A program made the position numbers and the translations under genes. Of a stretch of 14,307 nucleotides of DNA, positions 1-5,753 are shown in pieces (the stretch's first letter is position 1; every line of letters begins with the position of its first letter). The notes below the pieces were generated by a model. It was given only the letters and a program-made list of their open reading frames with translations, made no database searches and had not been told where the DNA came from. Source of the DNA: CAWHMN01 sp051001135 (GTDB lineage Bacteria; Acidobacteriota; Terriglobia; Terriglobales; Acidobacteriaceae); assembly GCA_051001135.1 (NCBI GenBank), contig JBPCNO010000160.1, forward strand, positions 1 to 14,307, in the 5' to 3' direction.

Positions 1-1140
1 CCGGTCCATGCCCAGCCTGACGGCGCGGCGCTCTACTCTTCCATCGTGAACCAGCAACACAAACGAAGAATTGGAATCGCCACGCACTGCACTCTTCGGA
101 ACGTAGGCCAACGCCTGCGGCCCTTTCGTCCCTTTGGCTTTGTCCTGCTCATCGTCCAGGAAAGCAACCTTGACACCCATATCGGGAAGAATGAAATCTT
201 CGAGTTTGTCGAAGGTGATACGAACCTTGACCGTCGCCTTTTGCCGATCCGCGGTGGGGATTACGGTGCGAACCTTGGCGTCGAGTTCTCTGTCGGGATA
301 AGCATCAAGAGTGGCCTTTACCCGCTGCTGTGGCATGACCCGCGCAATATAGGACTCGTTGACATCCACTTCGATTTCATTCGATTTCATGTCAACGATG
401 GTAGCGATGCCGGTACGGGTGAAGCCGCCGCCGGCCGAGATCGGCGAGACCATCTCCCCGACCTGCGCGTCTTTGGAGACCACAATACCTCCAAACGGGG
501 CGCGGATGGTGCAGTTATCGACCGCCTGTTGCGCTTCGCCAATGCGGGCCTCGGAGGCCGCGACCTGCTGCTTGGCGAGGGCGATCTTGGCTCTCAGGCT
601 GTCGGTCTGCATTGCGGCGTTGTCGAGCGCTTCCTGGCTCTGAACGTTGGCCCTGCGCAATTCGCGCGCGCGGTAGAGCTCGATCTCCGCGTTCTTGAGT
701 TGTACCTCATAATCCGCGATAGCGGCCTGCGAAGCGTTACGGTCTGCCCGCGCAGAATCGAGAGCTCGCTTCACGTCTGAATCGTCGAGAGTGGCGAGAA
801 GCTGGCCCTGCCGAACGCGGGTGCCTTCGTCAAAAAAGACGCCGGTGACGCGCCCGGTGATCTTGGCCGCGATGGTGGCGCGGCGGCGAGGAGTAACGTA
901 TCCGCTGGCGTTCAAGAGAGTCTGGCTGCCAGCGGCTTCCGGCTTTGCCGCTGTCGCGACATCGACAGAGGGCTTTTGGACTCGGAACGAATAAGCGGCC
1001 ACCACGATCCCCGCGAGGAGAATTAACGGTATGGCGGCAAAGATGACGCGCTTGCCTGTACGGGTGTTCTGGCGCTGACCCTCTGGAATCCGTAGGGAGC
1101 CGAGGTCGTGTTTTGGCGGTGTATTCAGAGGTGTCAGCAT
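1..1140 (-). CDS. Efflux periplasmic adaptor (HlyD/MacA-like membrane fusion protein), C-terminus outside window
   Basis: Open from an ATG at 1140 to the left edge, 380 codons without a stop, so the C-terminus is missing. Residues 1-30 are polar and basic, and 31-50 form one membrane anchor. Residues 77-120 hold the first lipoyl half (ASGYVTPRRRATIAAKITGR, then EGTRVRQGQLLATLDD). Residues 122-208 are a charged coiled-coil hairpin, and 209-232 the returning lipoyl half (CTIRAPFGGIVVSKDAQVGE). Beta-barrel segments follow (EVDVNESYIARV onward). Such proteins bridge an inner-membrane ABC or RND pump to an outer-membrane channel in the periplasm. The partner pump is probably encoded just beyond the left edge. 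No clear Shine-Dalgarno sequence precedes the ATG, but the frame is closed by a TGA about 40 nt upstream with no other start between. Family call secure; substrate unknown. Confidence 0.9.
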   Translation of the reverse strand, partial: MLTPLNTPPKHDLGSLRIPEGQRQNTRTGKRVIFAAIPLILLAGIVVAAYSFRVQKPSVDVATAAKPEAAGSQTLLNASGYVTPRRRATIAAKITGRVTGVFFDEGTRVRQGQLLATLDDSDVKRALDSARADRNASQAAIADYEVQLKNAEIELYRARELRRANVQSQEALDNAAMQTDSLRAKIALAKQQVAASEARIGEAQQAVDNCTIRAPFGGIVVSKDAQVGEMVSPISAGGGFTRTGIATIVDMKSNEIEVDVNESYIARVMPQQRVKATLDAYPDRELDAKVRTVIPTADRQKATVKVRITFDKLEDFILPDMGVKVAFLDDEQDKAKGTKGPQALAYVPKSAVRGDSNSSFVLLVHDGRVERRAVRLGMDR

Positions 1141-1174
1141 GATTGCACGGTCGAGTTTGACTGCGTGTCGTATA

Positions 1175-1186
1175 TCAGTTCACTGA
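1175..1186. promoter_or_regulatory. Candidate operator palindrome upstream of the efflux adaptor
   Basis: TCAGT-TC-ACTGA is a perfect 5+5 inverted repeat ending 35 nt upstream of the adaptor ATG. On the minus strand it is followed at once by an AT-rich ATATACG that could serve as part of a -10. Efflux adaptor genes are often controlled by TetR-family repressors binding such palindromes. No regulator gene is visible here, so binding is inference. Confidence 0.3.
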
Positions 1187-1601
1187 ATGCGGTCTACTAC
1201 TGAAGATGACTCCTGGTGCTTGCGTTGAGGGAATGTTCGGCCAGCCCGCTCGCGGCTAGACCCATGTTTCAACGGGTACTCCGCTAGTCTTCTTTGGCCA
1301 TGTGAGTCGCTTATTGATCAGCCTCATAGTGGGCGCGATTTTCATCCGGGTCTTTCGGGCGTGAACAAGAATACACCCACCATGTTGCCAAGGAGTGGAT
1401 TCACGAGACTCTGATTAGACCGGTCGCGGCGCAGACCAGGACCCGCAACTGCTCTCCAACCGAAACGTGCCAAGATCGTCAACATACGGACCGATCCCGT
1501 GGCTGAAAGACCACCGGCTTCGGTCTGGTGGACCCCATCCGCACCGCTGTTGTTCCCACTTCAAAACCCGGAGGCATGCTTCTCGGCATCGATTCCTGCA
1601 C
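1187..1601. other. Non-coding stretch beside the integration scar
   Basis: About 415 bases with no reading frame that I can support on either strand. The short frames that exist carry no recognisable motif. The segment lies between the efflux adaptor promoter and the tRNA 3' half, where the 5' half of the tRNA would be expected. No tRNA acceptor or D-arm sequence was found in it. It may be a remnant of the integrated element or of rearranged flanking DNA. Confidence 0.45.
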
Positions 1602-1646
1602 TTCACACGGTGGAAGTCGTAGGTTCAAATCCTGCAGCGCCCACCA
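1602..1646 (+). tRNA. tRNA-Val(CAC) 3' half only (partial tRNA / attachment-site remnant)
   Basis: The segment starts in an anticodon loop (TTCACAC, anticodon CAC) and reads through GGTGG, the 3' strand of the anticodon stem. A variable loop AAGTC follows, then a T arm (GTAGG-TTCAAAT-CCTGC, one T-G wobble), a 3' acceptor strand AGCGCCC, discriminator A and encoded CCA. The bases just 5' of the loop do not pair with GGTGG, and no matching GGGCGCT acceptor strand or D arm lies upstream. It is therefore a half gene and not functional. A break in the anticodon loop with the 3' part intact is what tyrosine integrases leave when they use tRNA genes as attB. A recombinase remnant lies 65 bp away. 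Confidence 0.75.
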
Positions 1647-1691
1647 TAGAATCAAAAACTTAGCGTTTGACCCGGAAAATCTGGGAACATT

Positions 1692-1709
1692 AAGCGCGCT
1701 AACGCGCTT
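1692..1709. terminator. Hairpin directly after the integrase remnant
   Basis: AAGCGCG-CTAA-CGCGCTT is a perfect 7-bp stem with a 4-nt loop, two bases past the integrase stop. No T-run follows on the minus strand, so intrinsic termination is uncertain. It could instead be an integrase-binding or structural repeat. Confidence 0.35.
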
Positions 1710-1711
1710 GT

Positions 1712-1961
1712 TTACATCGCCAGCCGTCTTTCCGAAGCTGCGGCGAGGATCTGGCCGGCCAGCTTCCCGTGGGCTACCCGGATGTTCTGCGGGACCGCCT
1801 GAGTATAGGTCTTCATCGTGATCCTCAGCGTGGCATGCCGGAGTGAACTCCTGAAGGGTCTTGACGTCCTCCCCGTTGGCCTTGAGCAACGTAGCGAAGC
1901 TGTGCCGGAACATGTGCCACGTCACATGCTTCTGAATGTTGCAGCGGGAGACATCTCTCAT
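1712..1961 (-). pseudogene. Tyrosine recombinase (phage-type integrase) C-terminal remnant, frameshifted
   Basis: The upstream part reads QKHVTWHMFRHSFATLL then KANGEDVKTLQE, the box II region of tyrosine recombinases with the HxxR motif. After that the frame must change. A single extra base near 1844 separates QE from LRHATLRITMKTYTQAV, which carries the expected RHA histidine and the catalytic tyrosine (codon 1807-1805). The second frame ends with QILAAASERRLAM and a TAA at 1712. The N-terminal and core-binding domains are absent, so only about 80 residues remain. It is non-functional unless the shift is a sequencing error, and even then truncated. It lies between the tRNA half and the exported-protein gene, consistent with a decayed integrated element. 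The left boundary is approximate. Confidence 0.8.
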
Positions 1962-1992
1962 ACTTGCGTGTCGTCGGGTGGGCGTGCCGTTG

Positions 1993-2721
1993 CTAATGAT
2001 GATGCTCCTGGCCCGAGCCTCCTGCATCTTCCGTTCCGTCTGACCAACGCTGCACAGTAACCACGAACGAAGTCAGTTGCTCCACAGGGTCGTACACAGC
2101 AATGACAGGAGAACCCGGTAAATTCGCTCCCCAGGTTACGGCGTTGTTTCCCGAATAAAAAAACATGAGGTGGGAAGGCCAGTGCGGGACGCTGGCGCCG
2201 CCATATCCTTGCTTCGACATCATGTAGCACATGGCTGCGGATTCCATCGCCGGCAGTTCTTTCTTGTCGATGGCGGCGGCGATGGTCTCGTTCATCTGAG
2301 CCAGCGTGCGTCCTGCGAGGGCCAGGTCGGTCCATTTGAGGAAGTGTAGAAGGTAGGAACGCGCAGCGGCCGCATTCACACACATCGGCACTCGCACGTT
2401 CGGATTCCAAACCTCAGAATCAGGTGCGGAAGTCCACGATCGCCCCACGATGCACACGAATCCGTTTTTGCCTTTGACCGCTGTTTCGAAGCCATGACGT
2501 CCAAGCACCAGTACCTCTGCATCGCGAGCGATGGACTCCGGCGCTGCACTTCGCGCCATCGCTATCTCCGCACCCTGATCCGTCATCAGGTATCGCTCGA
2601 TCGGAGCCATCTTCGCGTACGACGTCGTGGCGTCCTGGGCCATCGCCTGGTACGCCGTACCGAGCACAACCAGCAGTGCGAAGCTCTTGATTGTTGTTGC
2701 GCCAACCTTCTTTTTTTGCAT
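1993..2721 (-). CDS. Exported protein of unknown function (acidobacterial WSDGT-type family)
   Basis: 242 residues. The start is an ATG preceded by AGGAGG eight bases upstream. Residues 1-29 are a Sec signal peptide (KKK, hydrophobic stretch, cleavage after AMAQ). The mature part contains LVLGRHGFETAVKGKNGFVC, a CYMMSKQGYGG segment and, near the end, WSDGT. I recall similar exported proteins in Acidobacteria but know no function, and I see no catalytic motif. The last dozen residues after WSDGT (ending EHHH) lie against the integration scar, so the native C-terminus may have been replaced. Downstream (lower coordinates) is only the integrase remnant; the YCII-type gene upstream is 166 bp away and probably separate. 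Confidence 0.8.
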   Translation of the reverse strand: MQKKKVGATTIKSFALLVVLGTAYQAMAQDATTSYAKMAPIERYLMTDQGAEIAMARSAAPESIARDAEVLVLGRHGFETAVKGKNGFVCIVGRSWTSAPDSEVWNPNVRVPMCVNAAAARSYLLHFLKWTDLALAGRTLAQMNETIAAAIDKKELPAMESAAMCYMMSKQGYGGASVPHWPSHLMFFYSGNNAVTWGANLPGSPVIAVYDPVEQLTSFVVTVQRWSDGTEDAGGSGQEHHH

Positions 2722-2887
2722 TGTCTTTCCTCCTGAGGATGGGGCCTTCGATCGCAGAGCGGCCTTTGGCGCGCGGAATTCCTGTCGCCGTCATTAGGGC
2801 GTTGCGGTCGTCTATTTGTGTTATGGGTCATCGGCCCGCAGCAGCGTCGGGTGCTATCGTTCCGCTGGCGCGCGTTGCGTCACACAA

Positions 2888-3250
2888 CTATGTTGCTTTA
2901 TTCGGCCGGATTCTCAGGAACTCGCGCACCTCGACCGGCGCCCGACAGGCTTTGACGGCCTTACGTCCCCACGCCAGCGCCTCGTCCATGTCCGCGGCTT
3001 CCAGTATCCAAAAACCGCCCACGTGCTCCTTGGCCTCCAGGTACGGTCCGTCGGTGACGAGCACCTCACCCTCGGGCTGTTTCCGCAGCGACTTCGCGTG
3101 GCTTGGCGCGCTCAGGCCGCCAGCGAACTTCCTGATGCCGGCTGCGTCCATCTCTTCGTTGAGCGCGCTGATATCGCGCACCATTGCTTCGTCCTCCAGG
3201 GACGGGGTGTAGTCGTCGGGGTGGTGAATCGCAACCAAATATTGCGTCAT
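2888..3250 (-). CDS. YCII/DGPF-domain protein
   Basis: 120 residues, a usual length for single-domain members. An AGGAG sequence lies seven bases before the ATG. The sequence has the family pattern: a YLVAIHHPDDYTP beta strand at the N-terminus with a His, a GGL turn, the DGPY signature at residues 67-70, and the GGFWILEAADMDEALAWG stretch typical of the YCII/DGPF ferredoxin-like fold. Members are small cytoplasmic proteins of unclear biochemistry, often encoded beside ECF-type sigma factors. No sigma factor gene is visible here. It may be a stand-alone gene, with the next gene in the same direction 166 bp away. Confidence 0.88.
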   Translation of the reverse strand: MTQYLVAIHHPDDYTPSLEDEAMVRDISALNEEMDAAGIRKFAGGLSAPSHAKSLRKQPEGEVLVTDGPYLEAKEHVGGFWILEAADMDEALAWGRKAVKACRAPVEVREFLRIRPNKAT

Positions 3251-3413
3251 ATCTTCTCCTGTAGTGGCTTTCAGGCGGGCTGATTGCCGGGGCCTTCACT
3301 ATAACGACGAACGGCGGGACCGGATTTCGACAAGTCGCCCAGAAAATTTCAGCTCTTTCCGCGCGTTGGATCATTCGTGGGCCGGAAGGGTGCCGGCAGT
3401 ATGGCGGTTGGAG

Positions 3414-3435
3414 CAGGGAGGAAACGTCCTCCCTG
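3414..3435. terminator. 9-bp hairpin after the SRAP remnant
   Basis: CAGGGAGGA-AACG-TCCTCCCTG is a perfect 9-bp stem with a 4-nt loop, nine bases past the stop of the SRAP remnant on the minus strand. There is no U-tract on that strand, so it is terminator-like rather than a clear intrinsic terminator. Confidence 0.4.
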
Positions 3436-3444
3436 GCTTTGTTA

Positions 3445-3674
3445 TCACTTCATCGCAGGTGTTCGCACTATTCCGTGCTCAGCAAGCGGCTCAATGCAGC
3501 CCTCATCATCGTTCCGCACATCGCCCACCTTGCGGTCGACTTTCCAGGCTCTCATCGGCTCTGCCGGATAAGGCCTGAGCAGATCGACCGGCGACTGCGC
3601 CGACCGCCCGGCATAAGCCAGCGGTCATAATCCTTGAGCTCCAGAATGACCGGCATGCGGTTGTGAAACGGCTC
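3445..3674 (-). pseudogene. SOS response-associated peptidase (SRAP, YedK/HMCES family) C-terminal remnant, frameshifted
   Basis: The minus strand reads EPFHNRMPVILELKDYDRWLMPGG, the conserved SRAP segment around the H-N/D-RMP motif. The frame then has to shift by one base (near 3605-3612) to continue as SAQSPVDLLRPYPAEP and VGDVRNDDEGCIEPL, the family's C-terminal signature, with a TGA at 3445. The N-terminal part with the catalytic Cys2 and its surrounding residues is missing. No homologous sequence could be followed upstream of about 3675 and stops intervene. SRAP proteins crosslink abasic sites in single-stranded DNA. This copy cannot do so. No other SRAP gene is in the window. Confidence 0.8.
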
Positions 3675-3679
3675 AAGCC

Positions 3680-3829
3680 TATCTTGTTCAGGCTGTCTAC
3701 AAGTGCATGAATCTCCTGCCGTCCGTCCAGCTTCGGGGAAGCTGTACTTCTGTCTCCGGGAAAGCTGCAGATACGATCTCCGGCACGCGTTCAGATTCGA
3801 TTGCTCAAATTCTGCATTTTAAGGTGGGC
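3680..3829. other. Short non-coding or decayed segment
   Basis: About 150 bases between the SRAP remnant and the DUF5670 promoter. One minus-strand frame can be read as RQEIHALVDSLNKIG, but I cannot tie it to SRAP or any other family. It is probably degraded sequence. No RNA gene or repeat was seen. Confidence 0.35.
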
Positions 3830-3858
3830 TTGACACTCCGTCCGTTGGGGACGAATTC
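3830..3858 (+). promoter_or_regulatory. Candidate promoter for the DUF5670 gene
   Basis: A consensus -35 (TTGACA, 3830-3835) lies 38 nt before the start codon. With a 17-nt spacer the -10 position would be GAATTC (3853-3858), which matches consensus poorly. The -35 is convincing, the -10 is not. Confidence 0.35.
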
Positions 3859-3873
3859 GATCGAGGGGAAAAC

Positions 3874-4035
3874 ATGAGAGGTATTCTCGTTGGACTTGCC
3901 GTATTGCTGCTGATCGGATGGGTACTTGGCTTCGCCGTCTTTCACGTCGCCGGTTTTCTCATTCACCTGATGCTGATCGTCGCGGTCATCGTATTCATCT
4001 TGCAGTTCTTCACCGGTCGATCCGCCGTGCGCTAA
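3874..4035 (+). CDS. Small membrane protein, DUF5670 (Lmo0937-like)
   Basis: A 53-residue frame, shorter than most gene finders report. The ATG is preceded by GAGGGG at good spacing. The protein is almost entirely hydrophobic: residues 3-20 (ILVGLAVLLLIGWVLGFAVF) and 24-46 (AGFLIHLMLIVAVIVFILQFF) form two membrane segments, followed by TGRSAVR. This two-helix pattern with a central G/H and a short basic tail matches the DUF5670/Lmo0937 family of tiny membrane proteins, which has no assigned biochemical role. It converges on apt, with a strong inverted repeat between them. Confidence 0.8.
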   Translation: MRGILVGLAVLLLIGWVLGFAVFHVAGFLIHLMLIVAVIVFILQFFTGRSAVR

Positions 4036-4074
4036 CGTGCGGCCGAGAGAGGCTCGTCGAGGCGGCCTCGCCGG

Positions 4075-4123
4075 GACGGAGAGAGAGATGCTGGCGCGCT
4101 TTGAGGCTGCCTCTCTCTCCGTC
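4075..4123. terminator. 13-bp inverted repeat between convergent genes (likely bidirectional terminator)
   Basis: GACGGAGAGAGAG (4075-4087) and CTCTCTCTCCGTC (4111-4123) are perfect reverse complements separated by 23 nt. The repeat lies between the stop of the DUF5670 gene (4035) and the stop of apt (4153), where a shared terminator is expected. There is no T-run on either side. Confidence 0.5.
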
Positions 4124-4152
4124 GGTCGGGCGCGGCATGCTATTCGGCTTGG

Positions 4153-4695
4153 CTATTCGTCGTAGTGCAGCAGGCTGAAGACGTCGAACTCGGAGAAGCG
4201 CTCGCGTCCCTTTAGAAAATCCAGTTCCACGGCGAAGCCGAGTCCCGCGATGCGGCCGCCCAGTTGCCGTACCAGCTTGATGGTGGCTTCCATGGTGCCG
4301 CCGGTCGCGAGCAGATCATCGACAATGACGACATTCTGCCCGGACTCTACCGCATCCAGGTGGATCTCGAGTGAGTCGGACCCGTACTCTAGGTCATACG
4401 TGACCTTGGCCGTCTGCGCGGGCAGTTTTTTCGGCTTGCGCACCGGCACGAACCCGGCGTTGAGACGATACGCAAGAGCCGGGCCGAAGATGAAGCCCCG
4501 GGCTTCAATCGCCAGCACCAGGTCCACGTCCCGCTCCATATAGTGCGCCGCCAGCGCGTCGATCAGCGTGGCAAAGCCGATGCGGTCCTTGAGCAGTGTG
4601 GTGATGTCGTAGAACAGGATGCCCGGCTTGGGGAAGTCAGGCACGGTGCGTACCAGCCGCTTCAGCGGCTCACAGTTGATGGGTTCCATGGACAT
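4153..4695 (-). CDS. apt: Adenine phosphoribosyltransferase
   Basis: 180 residues, a normal length for Apt. The enzyme makes AMP and diphosphate from adenine and PRPP in purine salvage, in the cytoplasm. Visible family features are FPKPGILFYDITTLL (21-35), the EARGFIFG segment (64-71), the RKPKKLP flexible-loop base (86-92) and the PRPP-binding motif VVIVDDLLATGGT (122-134). The ATG at 4695 lies 5 nt after the acyP stop; a second ATG two codons later (4689) is also possible. An AGGAG sits 13 nt upstream, overlapping the end of acyP, so translation is probably coupled. Last gene of the efp-acyP-apt operon. Confidence 0.97.
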   Translation of the reverse strand: MSMEPINCEPLKRLVRTVPDFPKPGILFYDITTLLKDRIGFATLIDALAAHYMERDVDLVLAIEARGFIFGPALAYRLNAGFVPVRKPKKLPAQTAKVTYDLEYGSDSLEIHLDAVESGQNVVIVDDLLATGGTMEATIKLVRQLGGRIAGLGFAVELDFLKGRERFSEFDVFSLLHYDE

Positions 4696-4700
4696 CTTGT

Positions 4701-4985
4701 CTACCAGGCTCCTTCAATCTCAAATGGTCCAAGGGATGCGCCCTCGCTTTCGGCCAGGTCGCGTTGTTCGATGCCGTCCACGCGGCTGCCGCGGGAACCG
4801 CGTTGCAAGGCCTTGCGCAGCTCTGCCAACTCTTCTTCAGGGCCGGAGGCGATGACTTCAACGTGACCGCTCTCGGTGTTGCGCACTGAGCCGTGCAATC
4901 CCAGGGCCGCGGCCTCGCGATGCACGAACCAGCGAAAGCCCACACCCTGCACGCGGCCTTTCACGAGATAGTAGCGGACCGGCAT
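4701..4985 (-). CDS. acyP: Acylphosphatase
   Basis: 94 residues, the standard size. It hydrolyses the carboxyl-phosphate bond of acyl phosphates. The phosphate-binding loop GRVQGVGFR (10-18) ends in the catalytic Arg18, and GSVRN (32-36) provides the catalytic Asn36. The C-terminus ends in FEIEGAW, where most members have F-x-I-x-x. Its ATG follows the efp stop by 2 nt and its stop precedes apt by 5 nt, so the three genes form one tight transcription unit. No strong ribosome binding site of its own is seen, suggesting coupling to efp. No residue appears to be missing. Confidence 0.96.
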   Translation of the reverse strand: MPVRYYLVKGRVQGVGFRWFVHREAAALGLHGSVRNTESGHVEVIASGPEEELAELRKALQRGSRGSRVDGIEQRDLAESEGASLGPFEIEGAW

Positions 4986-4987
4986 GG

Positions 4988-5548
4988 TTAAGCGCGCGAC
5001 AGGTATGCGCCTTCGGCCGTATCCACGCGGATCTTCTCGCCCTCGTTGATAAACGGCGGGACCTGCACCACCAGGCCGGTCTCAAGCGTCGCCGGCTTGG
5101 TGACAGAAGAGGCGGTGGCGGACTTGAGGCCGGGCTCGGTCTGCACTACCGTCATCTCGATGGTCTGTGGCAATTCAATGCCCACGGCTACATCGTTGAA
5201 AAAGGACACGCGGATCTGCAGGTTCGGGATCAGGTACTCCACTGAATCGCCCAGCGTGTCGTGCTTCAGCACCGTCTGCTCGTAGTTCTCGGTATTCATG
5301 AAGTAGTAGTCGTCACCGTCCGAGTAGAGGAAGTCCATTGGGATCTCGTCCACCACCACGCGATCGATGGGATCGGGCGAGCGGAAGCGGTGTTCGAACA
5401 TTGCGCCGGTGCGCAGGTTGCGCAGTTTGGCCTGGATGAAGGCACGCAGGTTTCCCGGGGTGCGGTGCTCCACACTGAACACGGCGTGGAGTTCGTTATT
5501 GTGCTTGATAATCATGCCCGGACGCATCTGGGTGGCGGGAATCGCCAT
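4988..5548 (-). CDS. efp: Translation elongation factor P
   Basis: 186 residues from the ATG at 5548, preceded by AAGGAG eight bases upstream. A longer in-frame start at 5629 is rejected because homologues begin at MAIPATQMRPGM. The three beta-barrel domains are present: KOW-like (1-65), the central domain (about 66-127, DFLYSDGDDYYFMNTENYEQ) and the C-terminal OB domain (about 129-186, GLVVQVPPFINEGEKIRVDT). EF-P binds between the ribosomal P and E sites and relieves stalling on polyproline stretches. The tip loop reads HRTPGNLRAF: position 33, which aligns with the modified Lys34 of E. coli EF-P (PGKGQAF), is Asn. EpmA-type lysylation is therefore not possible at that residue. First gene of efp-acyP-apt. 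Confidence 0.97.
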   Translation of the reverse strand: MAIPATQMRPGMIIKHNNELHAVFSVEHRTPGNLRAFIQAKLRNLRTGAMFEHRFRSPDPIDRVVVDEIPMDFLYSDGDDYYFMNTENYEQTVLKHDTLGDSVEYLIPNLQIRVSFFNDVAVGIELPQTIEMTVVQTEPGLKSATASSVTKPATLETGLVVQVPPFINEGEKIRVDTAEGAYLSRA

Positions 5549-5635
5549 AGAAAAGCTCCTTACAGGTGTGATGCGAAGATGGCAGCCAAACGGCCGCGCA
5601 GAGAGGGGGTCGTACCGACCCACAACCAAAGTTGA

Positions 5636-5641
5636 ATTGTA
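5636..5641 (-). promoter_or_regulatory. efp: Candidate -10 element for efp
   Basis: TACAAT on the minus strand, about 88 nt upstream of the efp start in the 200-bp gap between efp and the divergent beta-helix gene. No good -35 is seen at 16-18 nt spacing, so this is only a candidate. Confidence 0.3.
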
Positions 5642-5753
5642 GCGCAGCGAACAAGCTGCTACCGTGTCCCTCGAAGTGGCCGCCGGCAGGCGATTGCGGC
5701 GGCCAGGTTGACGAGCAGCCAGACAGCGTTAGGCAGATGAGGGAACAGTGACC

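Noticed and set aside
46..780. A 244-residue plus-strand frame opposite the efflux adaptor
   Set aside because: The minus strand here encodes a clear HlyD/MacA-type protein. The plus frame has no family resemblance and is a shadow of a GC-rich gene.
1415..1711. Minus-strand reading with WALQDLNLR
   Set aside because: This peptide is the translation of a tRNA T-arm and acceptor end, a well-known false protein signal, and supports the tRNA half instead.
3264..3630. Plus-strand frames of 63-104 residues between the YCII-type gene and the DUF5670 gene
   Set aside because: They overlap the SRAP remnant on the other strand and show no motifs or ribosome binding sites.
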